Shown in pieces: positions 1 to 6,296 of a DNA stretch of 13,896 nucleotides. The stretch comes from Methanobrevibacter sp. GTDB lineage: Archaea > Methanobacteriota > Methanobacteria > Methanobacteriales > Methanobacteriaceae. Both the position numbers and the translations under genes were made by a program. The notes below the pieces were generated by a model that was not told the DNA's origin, did no database searches, and saw nothing but the letters and a program-made list of their open reading frames with translations. How positions within the stretch are numbered: position 1 is the first letter of the stretch; each line of letters starts with the position of its first letter. The stretch is from NCBI GenBank assembly GCA_017646885.1, contig JAGCLR010000364.1:1-13896 (forward strand), read 5' to 3'.

Positions 1-2
1 AA

Positions 3-395
3 AAGTCAGTTTGGTATGACGAAACTAAAACCAATTTGGATCCGACTATGGGCGCAGGCAACATTGTAATTGCTATGCTTTATCGCAGAATCGTGCAGTG
101 TGGACAAGATCCTGTGGTGGCTCTATCCAATGTATATGGAGTAGAACTGGACAGTAAGACGCTCAAGTATGCCAGAGAACGTATCTACAAATTTATGATG
201 TCAGTTGAAAAGAAATCAGGAGCCAAGTGGAGCGAAGATAATTGGAAGAAAATCAAGGATATAATCTATTGTAAAAATCCGTTTACAAATAGTGAATATC
301 CGAACTTTGTTTGCTCTGATATTTTTAAATGGAACATTGAAAAATGGAAACCTGAAAGCGAATGTAATGGCGAATTTGACGAATTCTTTTCGTAA
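3..395 (+). CDS. DNA methyltransferase-like protein, C-terminal fragment
   Basis: The reading frame is open from the left edge, so the N-terminus lies outside the window; the TTG at 36 is not the true start. The visible part holds an AdoMet-binding motif I-like sequence, LDPTMGAGNIVIAML, followed about 20 residues later by NVYGVELDSKTLKYARERI, which fits the next strand and acidic residue that bind the ribose of AdoMet. This arrangement close to the C-terminus is typical of amino-group DNA methyltransferases in which motif IV precedes motif I. No DPPY/NPPY motif is visible here, so it should lie upstream. A later stretch, FVCSDIFKW, resembles the acidic motif that follows in such enzymes. In a phage the likely role is base methylation of its own DNA to evade host restriction. 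Family assignment is by motif only; target base and sequence are unknown. It ends just before a strong terminator. Confidence 0.6.
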   Translation, partial: KSVWYDETKTNLDPTMGAGNIVIAMLYRRIVQCGQDPVVALSNVYGVELDSKTLKYARERIYKFMMSVEKKSGAKWSEDNWKKIKDIIYCKNPFTNSEYPNFVCSDIFKWNIEKWKPESECNGEFDEFFS

Positions 396-411
396 ACAAA
401 AATTTACATCA

Positions 412-450
412 AAAAACAAAGCACCCCATTGACAACTGGGGTGTTTTTTT
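412..450 (+). terminator. Rho-independent terminator after the methyltransferase gene
   Basis: Stem CACCCCA (422-428) pairs with TGGGGTG (437-443) around the 8-base loop TTGACAAC, followed by seven T (444-450). An A-rich run upstream can extend the stem. The loop also contains the -35 box of the next promoter. Confidence 0.9.
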
Positions 451-457
451 CTATATT
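429..457 (+). promoter_or_regulatory. Sigma70-type promoter embedded in the terminator
   Basis: TTGACA (429-434), a 17-base spacer, then TATATT (452-457): a perfect -35 and a 5/6 -10 at ideal spacing. The -35 box sits in the terminator hairpin loop and the T-tract forms part of the spacer. Transcription should start near 464 and feed the zinc-ribbon gene at 487. The same architecture recurs at 9772 and 12377. Confidence 0.8.
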
Positions 458-486
458 AGTAATACAAACAAACAAGAGGTACAACT

Positions 487-840
487 ATGAAAAGAGATGC
501 TAGAGTTTTTGTTCGTTGCGGCGACACTCCTTGGATTTCCACATATTGCCCGAATTGTGGCAAAAGAATAAATGCTGATGACCATTTCTGTAAGGAATGT
601 GGTCAGGAACTTTCATTTGAAAATTACAATAAAGTTCGTGAATTGGATAGACTTGGTAAAATTAAATTAACACGAAATTGGACTGAATACTATGTAAATG
701 AAGAAGAAAATCAGTCTGTATTTCTCGCACGATTGGAACAGTTAGAAAAGGAATTTCTCATTGACACAAAGGAAAATCCTATTGTAAAAATTTTGCGTAA
801 CGAATATGTCAAAACTGCATTTGAAAAGAAGGAGAACTAA
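487..840 (+). CDS. Small zinc-ribbon protein
   Basis: A 117-residue protein with a zinc-ribbon near the N-terminus: YCPNCGKRINADDHFCKECG, two C-x2-C knuckles separated by 12 residues. This is the layout of bacterial zinc-ribbon domains that bind one Zn(II). The remainder is charged and probably helical (about residues 45-117), with no motif I recognise. AAGAGG lies 8 bases before the ATG, and this is the first gene after the promoter at 429, so it leads the long transcription unit. It does not carry the DF tail. Phage zinc-ribbon proteins of this size often act as nucleic-acid or protein adaptors, but no function is shown here. Confidence 0.8.
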   Translation: MKRDARVFVRCGDTPWISTYCPNCGKRINADDHFCKECGQELSFENYNKVRELDRLGKIKLTRNWTEYYVNEEENQSVFLARLEQLEKEFLIDTKENPIVKILRNEYVKTAFEKKEN

Positions 841-841
841 A

Positions 842-1135
842 ATGAAGAAAATCTTTTTGATTGTTATGTTGTTCGTACTTTCTGCTTTCGCAGACGAAAT
901 GTGTGTGGTTACATTCAAGATTAAGCAGTCCACATTCACGCTGAGTATTAGCGAACATATCAAGAACGAAGCCAATAAGCAGTTCCTACAAATTCCTGTG
1001 GATTGTGATTTCTACAATACATTGAGTGTTGGTCAGGAACTCCACAATGAATTTAAGATTGGTTCATTCATTTTCAATGGTGATTTTTCACGCCTCAAGA
1101 TTACAGTTGAAAACAAACAGAAGGTAAAGAAGTAA
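842..1135 (+). CDS. Small exported protein with Sec signal peptide
   Basis: A 97-residue protein. The N-terminus MKKIFLIVMLFVLSAFADE has a lysine n-region, a hydrophobic core and an A-F-A site, so signal peptidase I would cut before D17; the mature part would be about 81 residues and periplasmic or secreted. No lipobox cysteine is placed to make it a lipoprotein; mature cysteines (C20 and one in VDCDFY) could form a disulfide. The ATG at 842 is chosen over an in-frame upstream start at 806 because AGGAG lies close before it and the signal peptide starts exactly there. It follows the zinc-ribbon gene by one base. Unrecognised family; early exported phage proteins can act in superinfection exclusion, but this is a guess. 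Confidence 0.8.
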   Translation: MKKIFLIVMLFVLSAFADEMCVVTFKIKQSTFTLSISEHIKNEANKQFLQIPVDCDFYNTLSVGQELHNEFKIGSFIFNGDFSRLKITVENKQKVKK

Positions 1136-1142
1136 TTTCGGT

Positions 1143-1463
1143 ATGAACAGAAAAGAAATTCTCCAGTGTAGAGATTATCTTAAAAGTCTCGGATTGACTC
1201 GTTGGAATGGGCGAGAATGGCGATTTGATGATAAACTAATCAATCCAAGGTATAAGATTGTCTATGAATACGCTGGAGAATGGGTTATTTACACCCGAAC
1301 AGAAGTAAGAAAATGGGATGACAAGTACGAATTGGTTACAAATTCTTGGATTGATTTTTCAGGAGATGTGGAAGAATTCAAAGAACAAGTAAACAAAGCA
1401 GTTGACAATTACAAGAAAGCAGCACAGAAAATTAAAGAACTCAAAGCTCAAGAGGATTTTTAA
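1143..1463 (+). CDS. DF-tail small protein 1
   Basis: A 106-residue protein of unknown function, the first of the tailed array. The N-terminus MNRKEILQCRDYLKSLGL fits the family's opening helix (E-I-x-x-C, then L-G-L). The middle is tryptophan- and tyrosine-rich and looks like a small beta region (residues 18-70: W-N-G-R-E-W, YEYAGEWVIYTR). The end is a lysine-rich helix closing with KELKAQEDF, where the usual hydrophobic residue of the tail is A. No strong ribosome-binding site is seen before the ATG. AGAGGA, overlapping the last codons, serves the next gene. Confidence 0.75.
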   Translation: MNRKEILQCRDYLKSLGLTRWNGREWRFDDKLINPRYKIVYEYAGEWVIYTRTEVRKWDDKYELVTNSWIDFSGDVEEFKEQVNKAVDNYKKAAQKIKELKAQEDF

Positions 1464-1464
1464 A

Positions 1465-1794
1465 ATGACTAAAAAAGATTACATTGCACTTGTTAATGAA
1501 TTTAATTTGTATTATGATGCTGATACTACTTCGGCATATTATAAAGAATTTCCGATTTGTGGTTACAGACCTGACCACTCCAGTTTCGGAACTAACGATT
1601 GGAGTTCAAAAAGTTTAATTATTTTTGAAAATTATAGTGAACATCTAAATGAATACGGACACTATTCTGGAGCATATCAGGACAAATTTGCTACTAAAGT
1701 AGAAGAAGCTCGTCAGTTGATTGCTAACCAAATTATGTTTATTAAAAACAAGTATGTAAATGAACGATTGGCAAAAATGAACAAGGATTTTTAA
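1465..1794 (+). CDS. DF-tail small protein 2
   Basis: A 109-residue unrecognised protein. The ATG at 1465 is preferred to an in-frame upstream start at 1402, since it sits one base after the previous stop with AGAGGA 8 bases ahead. MTKKDYIALVNEFNL matches the family N-terminal helix, and AYYKEFPICGY resembles the aromatic strand that follows in its neighbours (compare the protein at 1794). Residues 75-109 are a predicted helix ending RLAKMNKDF, the canonical tail, with F as the last residue. AAGGATTTTTAATG at its end carries its tail codons, its stop and the next gene's ribosome-binding site and start. Confidence 0.75.
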   Translation: MTKKDYIALVNEFNLYYDADTTSAYYKEFPICGYRPDHSSFGTNDWSSKSLIIFENYSEHLNEYGHYSGAYQDKFATKVEEARQLIANQIMFIKNKYVNERLAKMNKDF

Positions 1795-2084
1795 TGAGAA
1801 AGAAAGACATTTTAAACATTTGCGACCAACTGGGAATTACATATCAAGCTCAACCTGGTTTCACAAACGAATCTTTATTCTATAAGGATTTTTATGTTGG
1901 TAGTATTGACAAACTCGGACGAAAGTATTCTATCTATATGAGCCACGTCCCTAAAGAGATTGACGAAGGTGGTTTGTTGGAAACTAAAGATAAAATAATT
2001 GCTGCATTGAATTTCAAAATCAAGTCCGCAAAGGAATTTGAAGCTTTGAGGCGAAAAGTGCTAATGGAGAAAGATTTTGAATAA
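1794..2084 (+). CDS. DF-tail small protein 3
   Basis: A 96-residue unrecognised protein whose ATG overlaps the preceding TAA (TAATG), with AAGGA 6 bases upstream. MRKKDILNICDQLGI is a good example of the family N-terminal signature (I-C-x-x-L-G-I). LFYKDFYVGSIDKLGRKY resembles YYKEFPICGY of the protein at 1465. The C-terminal half is helical and ends RRKVLMEKDFE, with one extra residue after the tail. Its last codons overlap the TTG start of the next gene. Confidence 0.75.
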   Translation: MRKKDILNICDQLGITYQAQPGFTNESLFYKDFYVGSIDKLGRKYSIYMSHVPKEIDEGGLLETKDKIIAALNFKIKSAKEFEALRRKVLMEKDFE

Positions 2085-2460
2085 GCAAATAGAACAAATT
2101 AAACAAATTGCGACTGAACTCGGTATCATTTTTGAAGATAATACTAAAGAGTGGCAGTGCGAAGTCAAAATTCCGTCTGCGTATTATGTGACAGATGGTG
2201 ATTATGTTGCTGACCCAAGCTCTGTTTATATTTTTCGTTATGACGAAGAACGAATTACAGATTGTATGTGTTTCAATAATCTAATTTTTGATACTGAACA
2301 TGATGGCAAACTTATTTGGGTCGGAAAAGATAATTATGACCCAGCAATAACAACACCTAATTATAAAGAAATTAAAAAAACATTAACTGAGTGCCTGAAA
2401 GAATTGAAAGAAAAAGAAGAACAATTTAAAATCAAAAAATTAGAAAAGGATTTTGAATGA
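2077..2460 (+). CDS. DF-tail small protein 4 (TTG start)
   Basis: A 127-residue unrecognised protein. Translation most likely begins at TTG 2077, because GGAG lies 7 bases upstream and the first residues MNKQIEQIKQIATELGI give the family N-terminal helix. The middle contains SSVYIFRYDEER, similar to the VYI strand in the pair at 3584 and 3975. The C-terminus is a long charged helix, about residues 92-127, ending IKKLEKDFE. The start codon overlaps the previous gene's tail codons by eight bases, so coupled translation is likely. Confidence 0.75.
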   Translation: MNKQIEQIKQIATELGIIFEDNTKEWQCEVKIPSAYYVTDGDYVADPSSVYIFRYDEERITDCMCFNNLIFDTEHDGKLIWVGKDNYDPAITTPNYKEIKKTLTECLKELKEKEEQFKIKKLEKDFE

Positions 2461-3032
2461 ATAAAAAATATGAAACAATGGCAAAGTTCAATATGTCAAT
2501 GGTTCGCTATTTCGCAGATAAGTGCGGAACTGTTGGTCTGTTTGATACTTATGATAGTTATTTTAGACCATTGGATTTCAGTGAGTCCGATTTAAATTTA
2601 TGGAAACTAATTGCTGCATTTAGTGGTGATAATGCCTTTGAGAATTTTCGTATTGTATCAGAACGATATGCGACTGAAAGAGTTAATAATTACTCAGCAT
2701 ATCAACTGGAAAAATACAAAACCCCAGTTTTGATGTTCAAACGAATTAACAATAATAACTGTGATTGGCAAATGTTGATGCAGATTACAACACCAGCTTT
2801 ACTTTGTCAATACATAGATGGTGTAAAATATGCTTATGGATTGTCTGCTCATGGAACTCCATTTCAGCTTGGTGTGCTGAACACTAGAGATGATTTTGAT
2901 TGTTTCAAGCGCAGATATACAGAAATAGAAAAACAAGCAGAAAGCAATTTTAAAGAACTTGAACGATACAAGTTGCTCAAAAAGAAATACGAAGAAAAAA
3001 TTAGACTAATGAGAATGTCAGATGACTTTTGA
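2457..3032 (+). CDS. DF-tail small protein 5
   Basis: A 191-residue unrecognised protein, one of the two longest in the array. Its ATG overlaps the previous TGA (ATGA), with AAGGA just upstream. The N-terminus lacks the usual C-x-x-L-G motif, so the body may be an unrelated domain carrying the same tail. Aromatic residues are frequent, and LLCQYIDGVKYAYGLSAHG could be a beta hairpin. The last 45 residues form a charged helix ending RLMRMSDDF. The ATG of the next gene lies inside the D-F codons, so here those codons are not a ribosome-binding site for the neighbour. Confidence 0.75.
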   Translation: MNKKYETMAKFNMSMVRYFADKCGTVGLFDTYDSYFRPLDFSESDLNLWKLIAAFSGDNAFENFRIVSERYATERVNNYSAYQLEKYKTPVLMFKRINNNNCDWQMLMQITTPALLCQYIDGVKYAYGLSAHGTPFQLGVLNTRDDFDCFKRRYTEIEKQAESNFKELERYKLLKKKYEEKIRLMRMSDDF

Positions 3033-3306
3033 ACAATACTACAATTTGATTGACAAATACGGAATTGAAGTAGACGCAGATTTGTATCTGTGTTATAGAA
3101 ATTATTTGCTGGGTAGAATTGAAACTGACACGACTTATGAAGATCCAAATCGTCACGTTACTTTTATTACTTATGATAACAGCGGAAAGCCGATGAGAAT
3201 TTTAAATCCTATCGCAATAGATAATTTGTTAAAACATAGAACATTGGAAATAAAGAAGCAAAATGTAAAAGATAAAATAGACAAACTGAATGAGGACTTT
3301 GTATGA
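3022..3306 (+). CDS. DF-tail small protein 6
   Basis: A 94-residue unrecognised protein. The start ATG is read from ATGACTTTTGA, which in another frame encodes the previous protein's D-F-stop, so the two genes overlap by 11 bases. MTFEQYYNLIDKYGI fits the family N-terminal helix, followed by an aromatic strand, LCYRNYLLGRI, like LLYRDKFVCSY in the next protein. The C-terminal helix (from about residue 66) ends KIDKLNEDFV, one residue beyond the tail. GAGGA within the tail codons serves the next gene. Confidence 0.75.
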   Translation: MTFEQYYNLIDKYGIEVDADLYLCYRNYLLGRIETDTTYEDPNRHVTFITYDNSGKPMRILNPIAIDNLLKHRTLEIKKQNVKDKIDKLNEDFV

Positions 3307-3587
3307 ATGGTGTTGAATTTGAAAATTTTTATAAGAAATTTAATTTGAGATTGGACTTGATTGATTCATATAATTTTGAAACCAAATTACTTTATAGAGA
3401 TAAATTTGTGTGTTCATATTACAAGAACCCAGAATCAGGTGAACGATTTGTCCGATTTCCAGGTAAATGGTGGGCAGTTTCAAATTATAATAAAGCCTGT
3501 GAATGTTTTGAAACATTCTGCCGGAAGAGAGTAAAAGAGATTGACGAATTTTATAAACTGAGAAGTATTAAAGAGGATTTTGAATGA
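3303..3587 (+). CDS. DF-tail small protein 7
   Basis: A 94-residue unrecognised protein, the same length as its upstream neighbour and alignable with it: helix MNGVEFENFYKKFNL, then KLLYRDKFVCSYYKNPESG, a short tryptophan-rich segment (GKWWAVSNY), and a helix ending KLRSIKEDFE. The two are probably an old duplication. The ATG overlaps the previous stop (ATGA) with GAGGA 7 bases upstream. Four cysteines are spread through the protein with no zinc-ribbon spacing. Confidence 0.75.
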   Translation: MNGVEFENFYKKFNLRLDLIDSYNFETKLLYRDKFVCSYYKNPESGERFVRFPGKWWAVSNYNKACECFETFCRKRVKEIDEFYKLRSIKEDFE

Positions 3588-3985
3588 CACAAGCAGAACT
3601 TGTAACATTATGTAAATCACTTGGTTTTTGTGGTGAACCAGACAGATGTGTAAAAGGTTCTTATTATGCGAATTTGAACCCCGAAAATTATACAGGTCCG
3701 ACACTGATTTATCAACCAGTTGATGACCCAAGTGTTTATATTTGTCCTAGAGTTCATATTATGAAAAAACCACACTTCTTTTGTGGTATTCATAAATTAT
3801 ATGCTTATGAAGGAGTTAAAGACCCTAAATCAGAGACTTATTCAATGAAAGAAAAATACCCAAAATATGATTTGAGTGATGACGAACAAATTAAAAAGGC
3901 TCTGGTTGAATTACAGAAACAATGGAAAAGCGAAATGAATAAAATCAGAGAAGAAGAAATACAAGGAGACTTTAATGACACTTAA
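3584..3985 (+). CDS. DF-tail small protein 8 (paralogue of protein 9)
   Basis: A 133-residue protein clearly paralogous to the next gene's product over its whole length. Shared features in order: MTxxEL...C..LGF.G....C at the N-terminus, Y.GPT.IY.P at about residues 37-46, VYI near 51, YP.Y.L.D.E in the last third, and a C-terminal helix with L-x3-W-K-x4-K-I-R before the tail. The tail EEIQGDF is followed by four more residues (N-D-T after D-F), because the frame runs past the usual stop position into AATGACACTTAA. AAGGAG there is the next gene's ribosome-binding site. Function unknown. Confidence 0.8.
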   Translation: MTQAELVTLCKSLGFCGEPDRCVKGSYYANLNPENYTGPTLIYQPVDDPSVYICPRVHIMKKPHFFCGIHKLYAYEGVKDPKSETYSMKEKYPKYDLSDDEQIKKALVELQKQWKSEMNKIREEEIQGDFNDT

Positions 3986-4361
3986 AGAACTTGAAGAATT
4001 CTGTAATGGATTGGGTTTTGATGGAAAAATCGGTCAATGCTGTGGAATTGAAGATGCTCTGTATTGCGATTTAGGGTCTGACTATGACGGCCCAACAGTA
4101 ATCTATGCTCCGCCTGGTGGTGAAAATGTTTATATCGCAGAAGATTTGAAAATGAAATTGAGTAAAAATAAGCATTACACTTATGAATATGATAGCATTG
4201 AAGGTGGAACTGAATATGAAGATGATATGACAATTATCTATCCTCAATACAAATTAAAAGATACTGAAGCAGTTCAAAAAGCCATTTATGATTTGAAACA
4301 CGAATGGAAAGAATGTTTAACAAAAATACGAATAAGGAAAGCAAAAAGTGACTTCCGCTGA
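3975..4361 (+). CDS. DF-tail small protein 9 (paralogue of protein 8)
   Basis: A 128-residue tandem paralogue of the protein at 3584, with the same block order: MTLKELEEFCNGLGFDG, YDGPTVIYAPPG, NVYIAEDL, YPQYKLKD, LKHEWKECLTKIRIRK. The tail is RKAKSDFR, with A at the usually larger hydrophobic position and one residue after F. Its D-F is encoded by GACTTC and lies downstream of the next gene's GTG start, so here it cannot act as that gene's ribosome-binding site. The acidic and aromatic middle (EYDSIEGGTEYEDDM) has no recognised motif. Function unknown. Confidence 0.8.
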   Translation: MTLKELEEFCNGLGFDGKIGQCCGIEDALYCDLGSDYDGPTVIYAPPGGENVYIAEDLKMKLSKNKHYTYEYDSIEGGTEYEDDMTIIYPQYKLKDTEAVQKAIYDLKHEWKECLTKIRIRKAKSDFR

Positions 4362-4626
4362 GTTCAAAAAGATTGTAAAGAAATATAATTTAGCAAACAG
4401 GGATGCTTCGGATAAGGAACTGGAGTATGTTTATAGAACATGGTCAGTTAAGACTTTTTGCACAGATATAAATTCTAAACATTTAGACTATACTAGAGAT
4501 AACGATTTACATTTGTATTCTATGACAATAGACGAATTTATGCAACTGTTGAATATGAATATGGAATTGCTTAAACACTATAAATGCGAACAAAAGTTGA
4601 TAAAGATGAATGAAGATTTTATATGA
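4348..4626 (+). CDS. DF-tail small protein 10 (GTG start)
   Basis: A 92-residue unrecognised protein starting at GTG 4348, 14 bases inside the previous gene; AAGGA lies 9 bases upstream and the N-terminus MTSAEFKKIVKKYNL matches the family helix, which together favour this start. The middle is short and polar (residues 24-60), and the C-terminal helix, from about residue 60, ends KLIKMNEDFI. It is one of the smallest members and is nearly all predicted helix. The next ATG overlaps its stop (ATGA). Confidence 0.75.
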   Translation: MTSAEFKKIVKKYNLANRDASDKELEYVYRTWSVKTFCTDINSKHLDYTRDNDLHLYSMTIDEFMQLLNMNMELLKHYKCEQKLIKMNEDFI

Positions 4627-4958
4627 GTACAGTTCAAAGATATATTGACCCGAACATATTAGCTTATCTAAAAGAGAACTGCCGTTTCGTTAAAGCATTC
4701 GGTGAAACTTATTATTGGAAAAGATACAACCATTTTAATCTATTTTTGAATCTGTATGAAAAATTGGATATAGTCAGTCACGAAAGGGGTCTGGACGGAA
4801 AACCACTTAACATTGGTGAATCTGAATTACTTTGTAAATATAAGTTTTGGTATCAACTTAATTATGACGAATTCCTGAAAATGATTAGCGAAGTAGAACT
4901 TTTTGATAAAGAACTAAGTTTAGTAGAAAAATATAAATCCATTGAGCAGGATTTTTAG
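4623..4958 (+). CDS. DF-tail small protein 11
   Basis: A 111-residue unrecognised protein. It starts at an ATGA overlap with only a weak AATGAAGA upstream, so coupled translation is likely. It has no clear family N-terminus but shares the final helix, ending KYKSIEQDF with F as the last residue. The stop TAG is followed by 36 noncoding bases and a promoter-like sequence, so its tail is not serving as a nearby ribosome-binding site; this makes it useful evidence that the tail matters as protein. Confidence 0.75.
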   Translation: MSTVQRYIDPNILAYLKENCRFVKAFGETYYWKRYNHFNLFLNLYEKLDIVSHERGLDGKPLNIGESELLCKYKFWYQLNYDEFLKMISEVELFDKELSLVEKYKSIEQDF

Positions 4959-4960
4959 TA

Positions 4961-4988
4961 TTGTTTTTTGACAGGATTTTTCTAAATT
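4961..4988 (+). promoter_or_regulatory. Possible internal promoter of the array
   Basis: The only gap in the array (4959-4994) is T-rich and holds TTGTTT (4961-4966), 16 bases, then TAAATT (4983-4988). A TTGACA also occurs at 4968 but is badly spaced for TAAATT. The bases after the -10 (TATGTATATAAACTT) nearly repeat those after the promoter at 12400, which supports a real element. Transcription would start close to the ATG at 4995. Confidence 0.45.
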
Positions 4989-4994
4989 AGAAAT

Positions 4995-5258
4995 ATGTAT
5001 ATAAACTTTCCACGAAAAACTTTTCCAATGTATTTCCAGCGTTTCCTTGATACTGGTAAGCATTATGCCTTATTCTTTAAGGATAATGTTCAGAACACTT
5101 ATGCTATCAGTGTGAAAGCAGAACCAATGAATAATTATTGTGGATTGCCTGTTTTGAAAGTTATTGACCTGAATACTTTGGAAAAACTGGAAGCGGAATT
5201 TGTGTGGAAAGTTTTTGAACAAACTTTGAAAGAACTTGATGTTGCGGAGGATTTCTAA
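4995..5258 (+). CDS. DF-tail small protein 12
   Basis: An 87-residue unrecognised protein, the smallest tailed one. The ATG at 4995 has no Shine-Dalgarno sequence and would sit at the 5' end of a transcript from the promoter just upstream; an in-frame ATG at 5028 (M-Y-F-Q-R-F) is the alternative, giving 76 residues. The body is aromatic and strand-rich (HYALFFKDNVQNTYAISVKA) and the last 25 residues are helical, ending LKELDVAEDF, with V at the tail's hydrophobic position. GGAGGA in the tail region serves the next gene, which starts directly after its TAA. Confidence 0.7.
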   Translation: MYINFPRKTFPMYFQRFLDTGKHYALFFKDNVQNTYAISVKAEPMNNYCGLPVLKVIDLNTLEKLEAEFVWKVFEQTLKELDVAEDF

Positions 5259-5729
5259 ATGCTCATTGGACTTATTAAATACAAATTAGCCAAACGCAAA
5301 GTCATTAAAAATATGGAATTCTATGTAGATGTTGAAGATACTTATCTGACAAACATTTTTAATCACTACATAGATTATTTTGAATTCATTAAAGACTTAG
5401 TTATGAAGCGTTATGATTTAATGGTCGGTTATGGAAAAGAAGATTACTTTATTGACGATAGCAAATGGTATATTGAAGAACTGAATAAAACCAAAAAAGA
5501 AATTGAAGAAGTTTTCAAGAAAGAACGATTTAATGTCCAGCTCATAAAGTCTATGAATAATAAAGGTCTTTTTACAGATTACAGAAAAGGCCAAGCTGAA
5601 AACATTATTGAAAACTTTTACAGAGCAAAAGAGATATACGAAACTCGTTACCAAACATTCAGTCCTGAATTGTTGGTAAAAGAATACAAGATTAAACAGA
5701 AACTAAAAAGATTACAGGGAGACTTCTAA
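5259..5729 (+). CDS. DF-tail small protein 13
   Basis: A 156-residue, largely helical protein of unknown function. The ATG directly follows the previous stop, with GGAGGA 6-7 bases upstream. It begins MLIGLIKYKLAKRKVIKN, a basic amphipathic segment that might touch membrane or nucleic acid, followed by several charged helices rich in Lys, Glu and Tyr (ELNKTKKEIEEVFKKERF). It lacks the C-x-x-L-G opening of its neighbours. The tail is KLKRLQGDF with F at the very end. Its D-F is encoded GACTTC, unlike the GATTTT of most others. Confidence 0.75.
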   Translation: MLIGLIKYKLAKRKVIKNMEFYVDVEDTYLTNIFNHYIDYFEFIKDLVMKRYDLMVGYGKEDYFIDDSKWYIEELNKTKKEIEEVFKKERFNVQLIKSMNNKGLFTDYRKGQAENIIENFYRAKEIYETRYQTFSPELLVKEYKIKQKLKRLQGDF

Positions 5730-6010
5730 TGTACGAAGAATACGAATTTTCAGAACAGTTTATGCGTAATATGACACATGAGATTGAACGATATGTAGAA
5801 GCAAGTCGTAATCATATTAAAGGTCTTGAAGGCAAAGTTGATTTTTTGGAAGACCGAATAATTACAATGGAAAAGCAACACGAACAATTACAACTGTTGG
5901 TTGAAATGCTTAAAAGAGAAAATGAAGCTCTCAAAGCCTATATTAAATCTGGCGAAAAGATTATCAAACTTGAAAAGGATTTTAATGATGACCCGGTTGG
6001 AAGCGTTTGA
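5729..6010 (+). CDS. DF-tail small protein 14, coiled coil
   Basis: A 93-residue protein that is mostly one coiled coil: residues 30-80 show regular heptads (GLEGKVDFLEDRIITMEK, then LQLLVEMLKRENEALK), so it is probably a dimer or higher oligomer. TAATG overlaps the previous stop, with GGGAG just upstream. The tail KIIKLEKDF is followed by eight more residues (NDDPVGSV) because no stop follows the D-F codons in this frame; the reading frame runs on over the start of the next gene. It is the clearest exception to a strictly terminal tail. Confidence 0.75.
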   Translation: MYEEYEFSEQFMRNMTHEIERYVEASRNHIKGLEGKVDFLEDRIITMEKQHEQLQLLVEMLKRENEALKAYIKSGEKIIKLEKDFNDDPVGSV

Positions 6011-6296
6011 GAAACTAGCAAAAGATAATGGACTGTTTGTAGAAGTAAATGGTAATCTTCACAGAGCTTGGTTCAATGATAAAGATTTCTTGATGAGCAT
6101 AAATGAAAGAAAAGAATTCCAATCTTTAGAAGTTGCGACCAAAGTATTGGGTAGAAAGTTTATGGTGTTCAAACAATATACGAAAATTGGACCGAGAATC
6201 TATAAGGATTTAGACAAACAAATTAAACAACTAATCGGTGATTTTAAAGCAGCCCTGGTGGAAGAAAAACTGGAGAATTTGAAAAATGACTTTTGA
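5985..6296 (+). CDS. DF-tail small protein 15
   Basis: A 103-residue unrecognised protein. Two adjacent ATGs (5985, 5988) follow AAGGA; the first is taken, but the second gives MTRLEAFEKLAKDNGLF, which fits the family opening better. An in-frame upstream start at 5901 has no support. Next come an aromatic strand, HRAWFNDKDFLMSI, and a helical C-terminal third ending KLENLKNDF at the very end. As at 3022, its D-F-stop codons double as M-T-F of the following gene, so here they are not that gene's ribosome-binding site. It overlaps the previous gene by 26 bases. Confidence 0.72.
   Translation: MMTRLEAFEKLAKDNGLFVEVNGNLHRAWFNDKDFLMSINERKEFQSLEVATKVLGRKFMVFKQYTKIGPRIYKDLDKQIKQLIGDFKAALVEEKLENLKNDF

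Noticed and set aside
4968..4973. TTGACA as the -35 box of the 4995 gene
   Set aside because: The only good -10 (TAAATT at 4983) is just 9 bases away, and no acceptable -10 lies 16-18 bases downstream.
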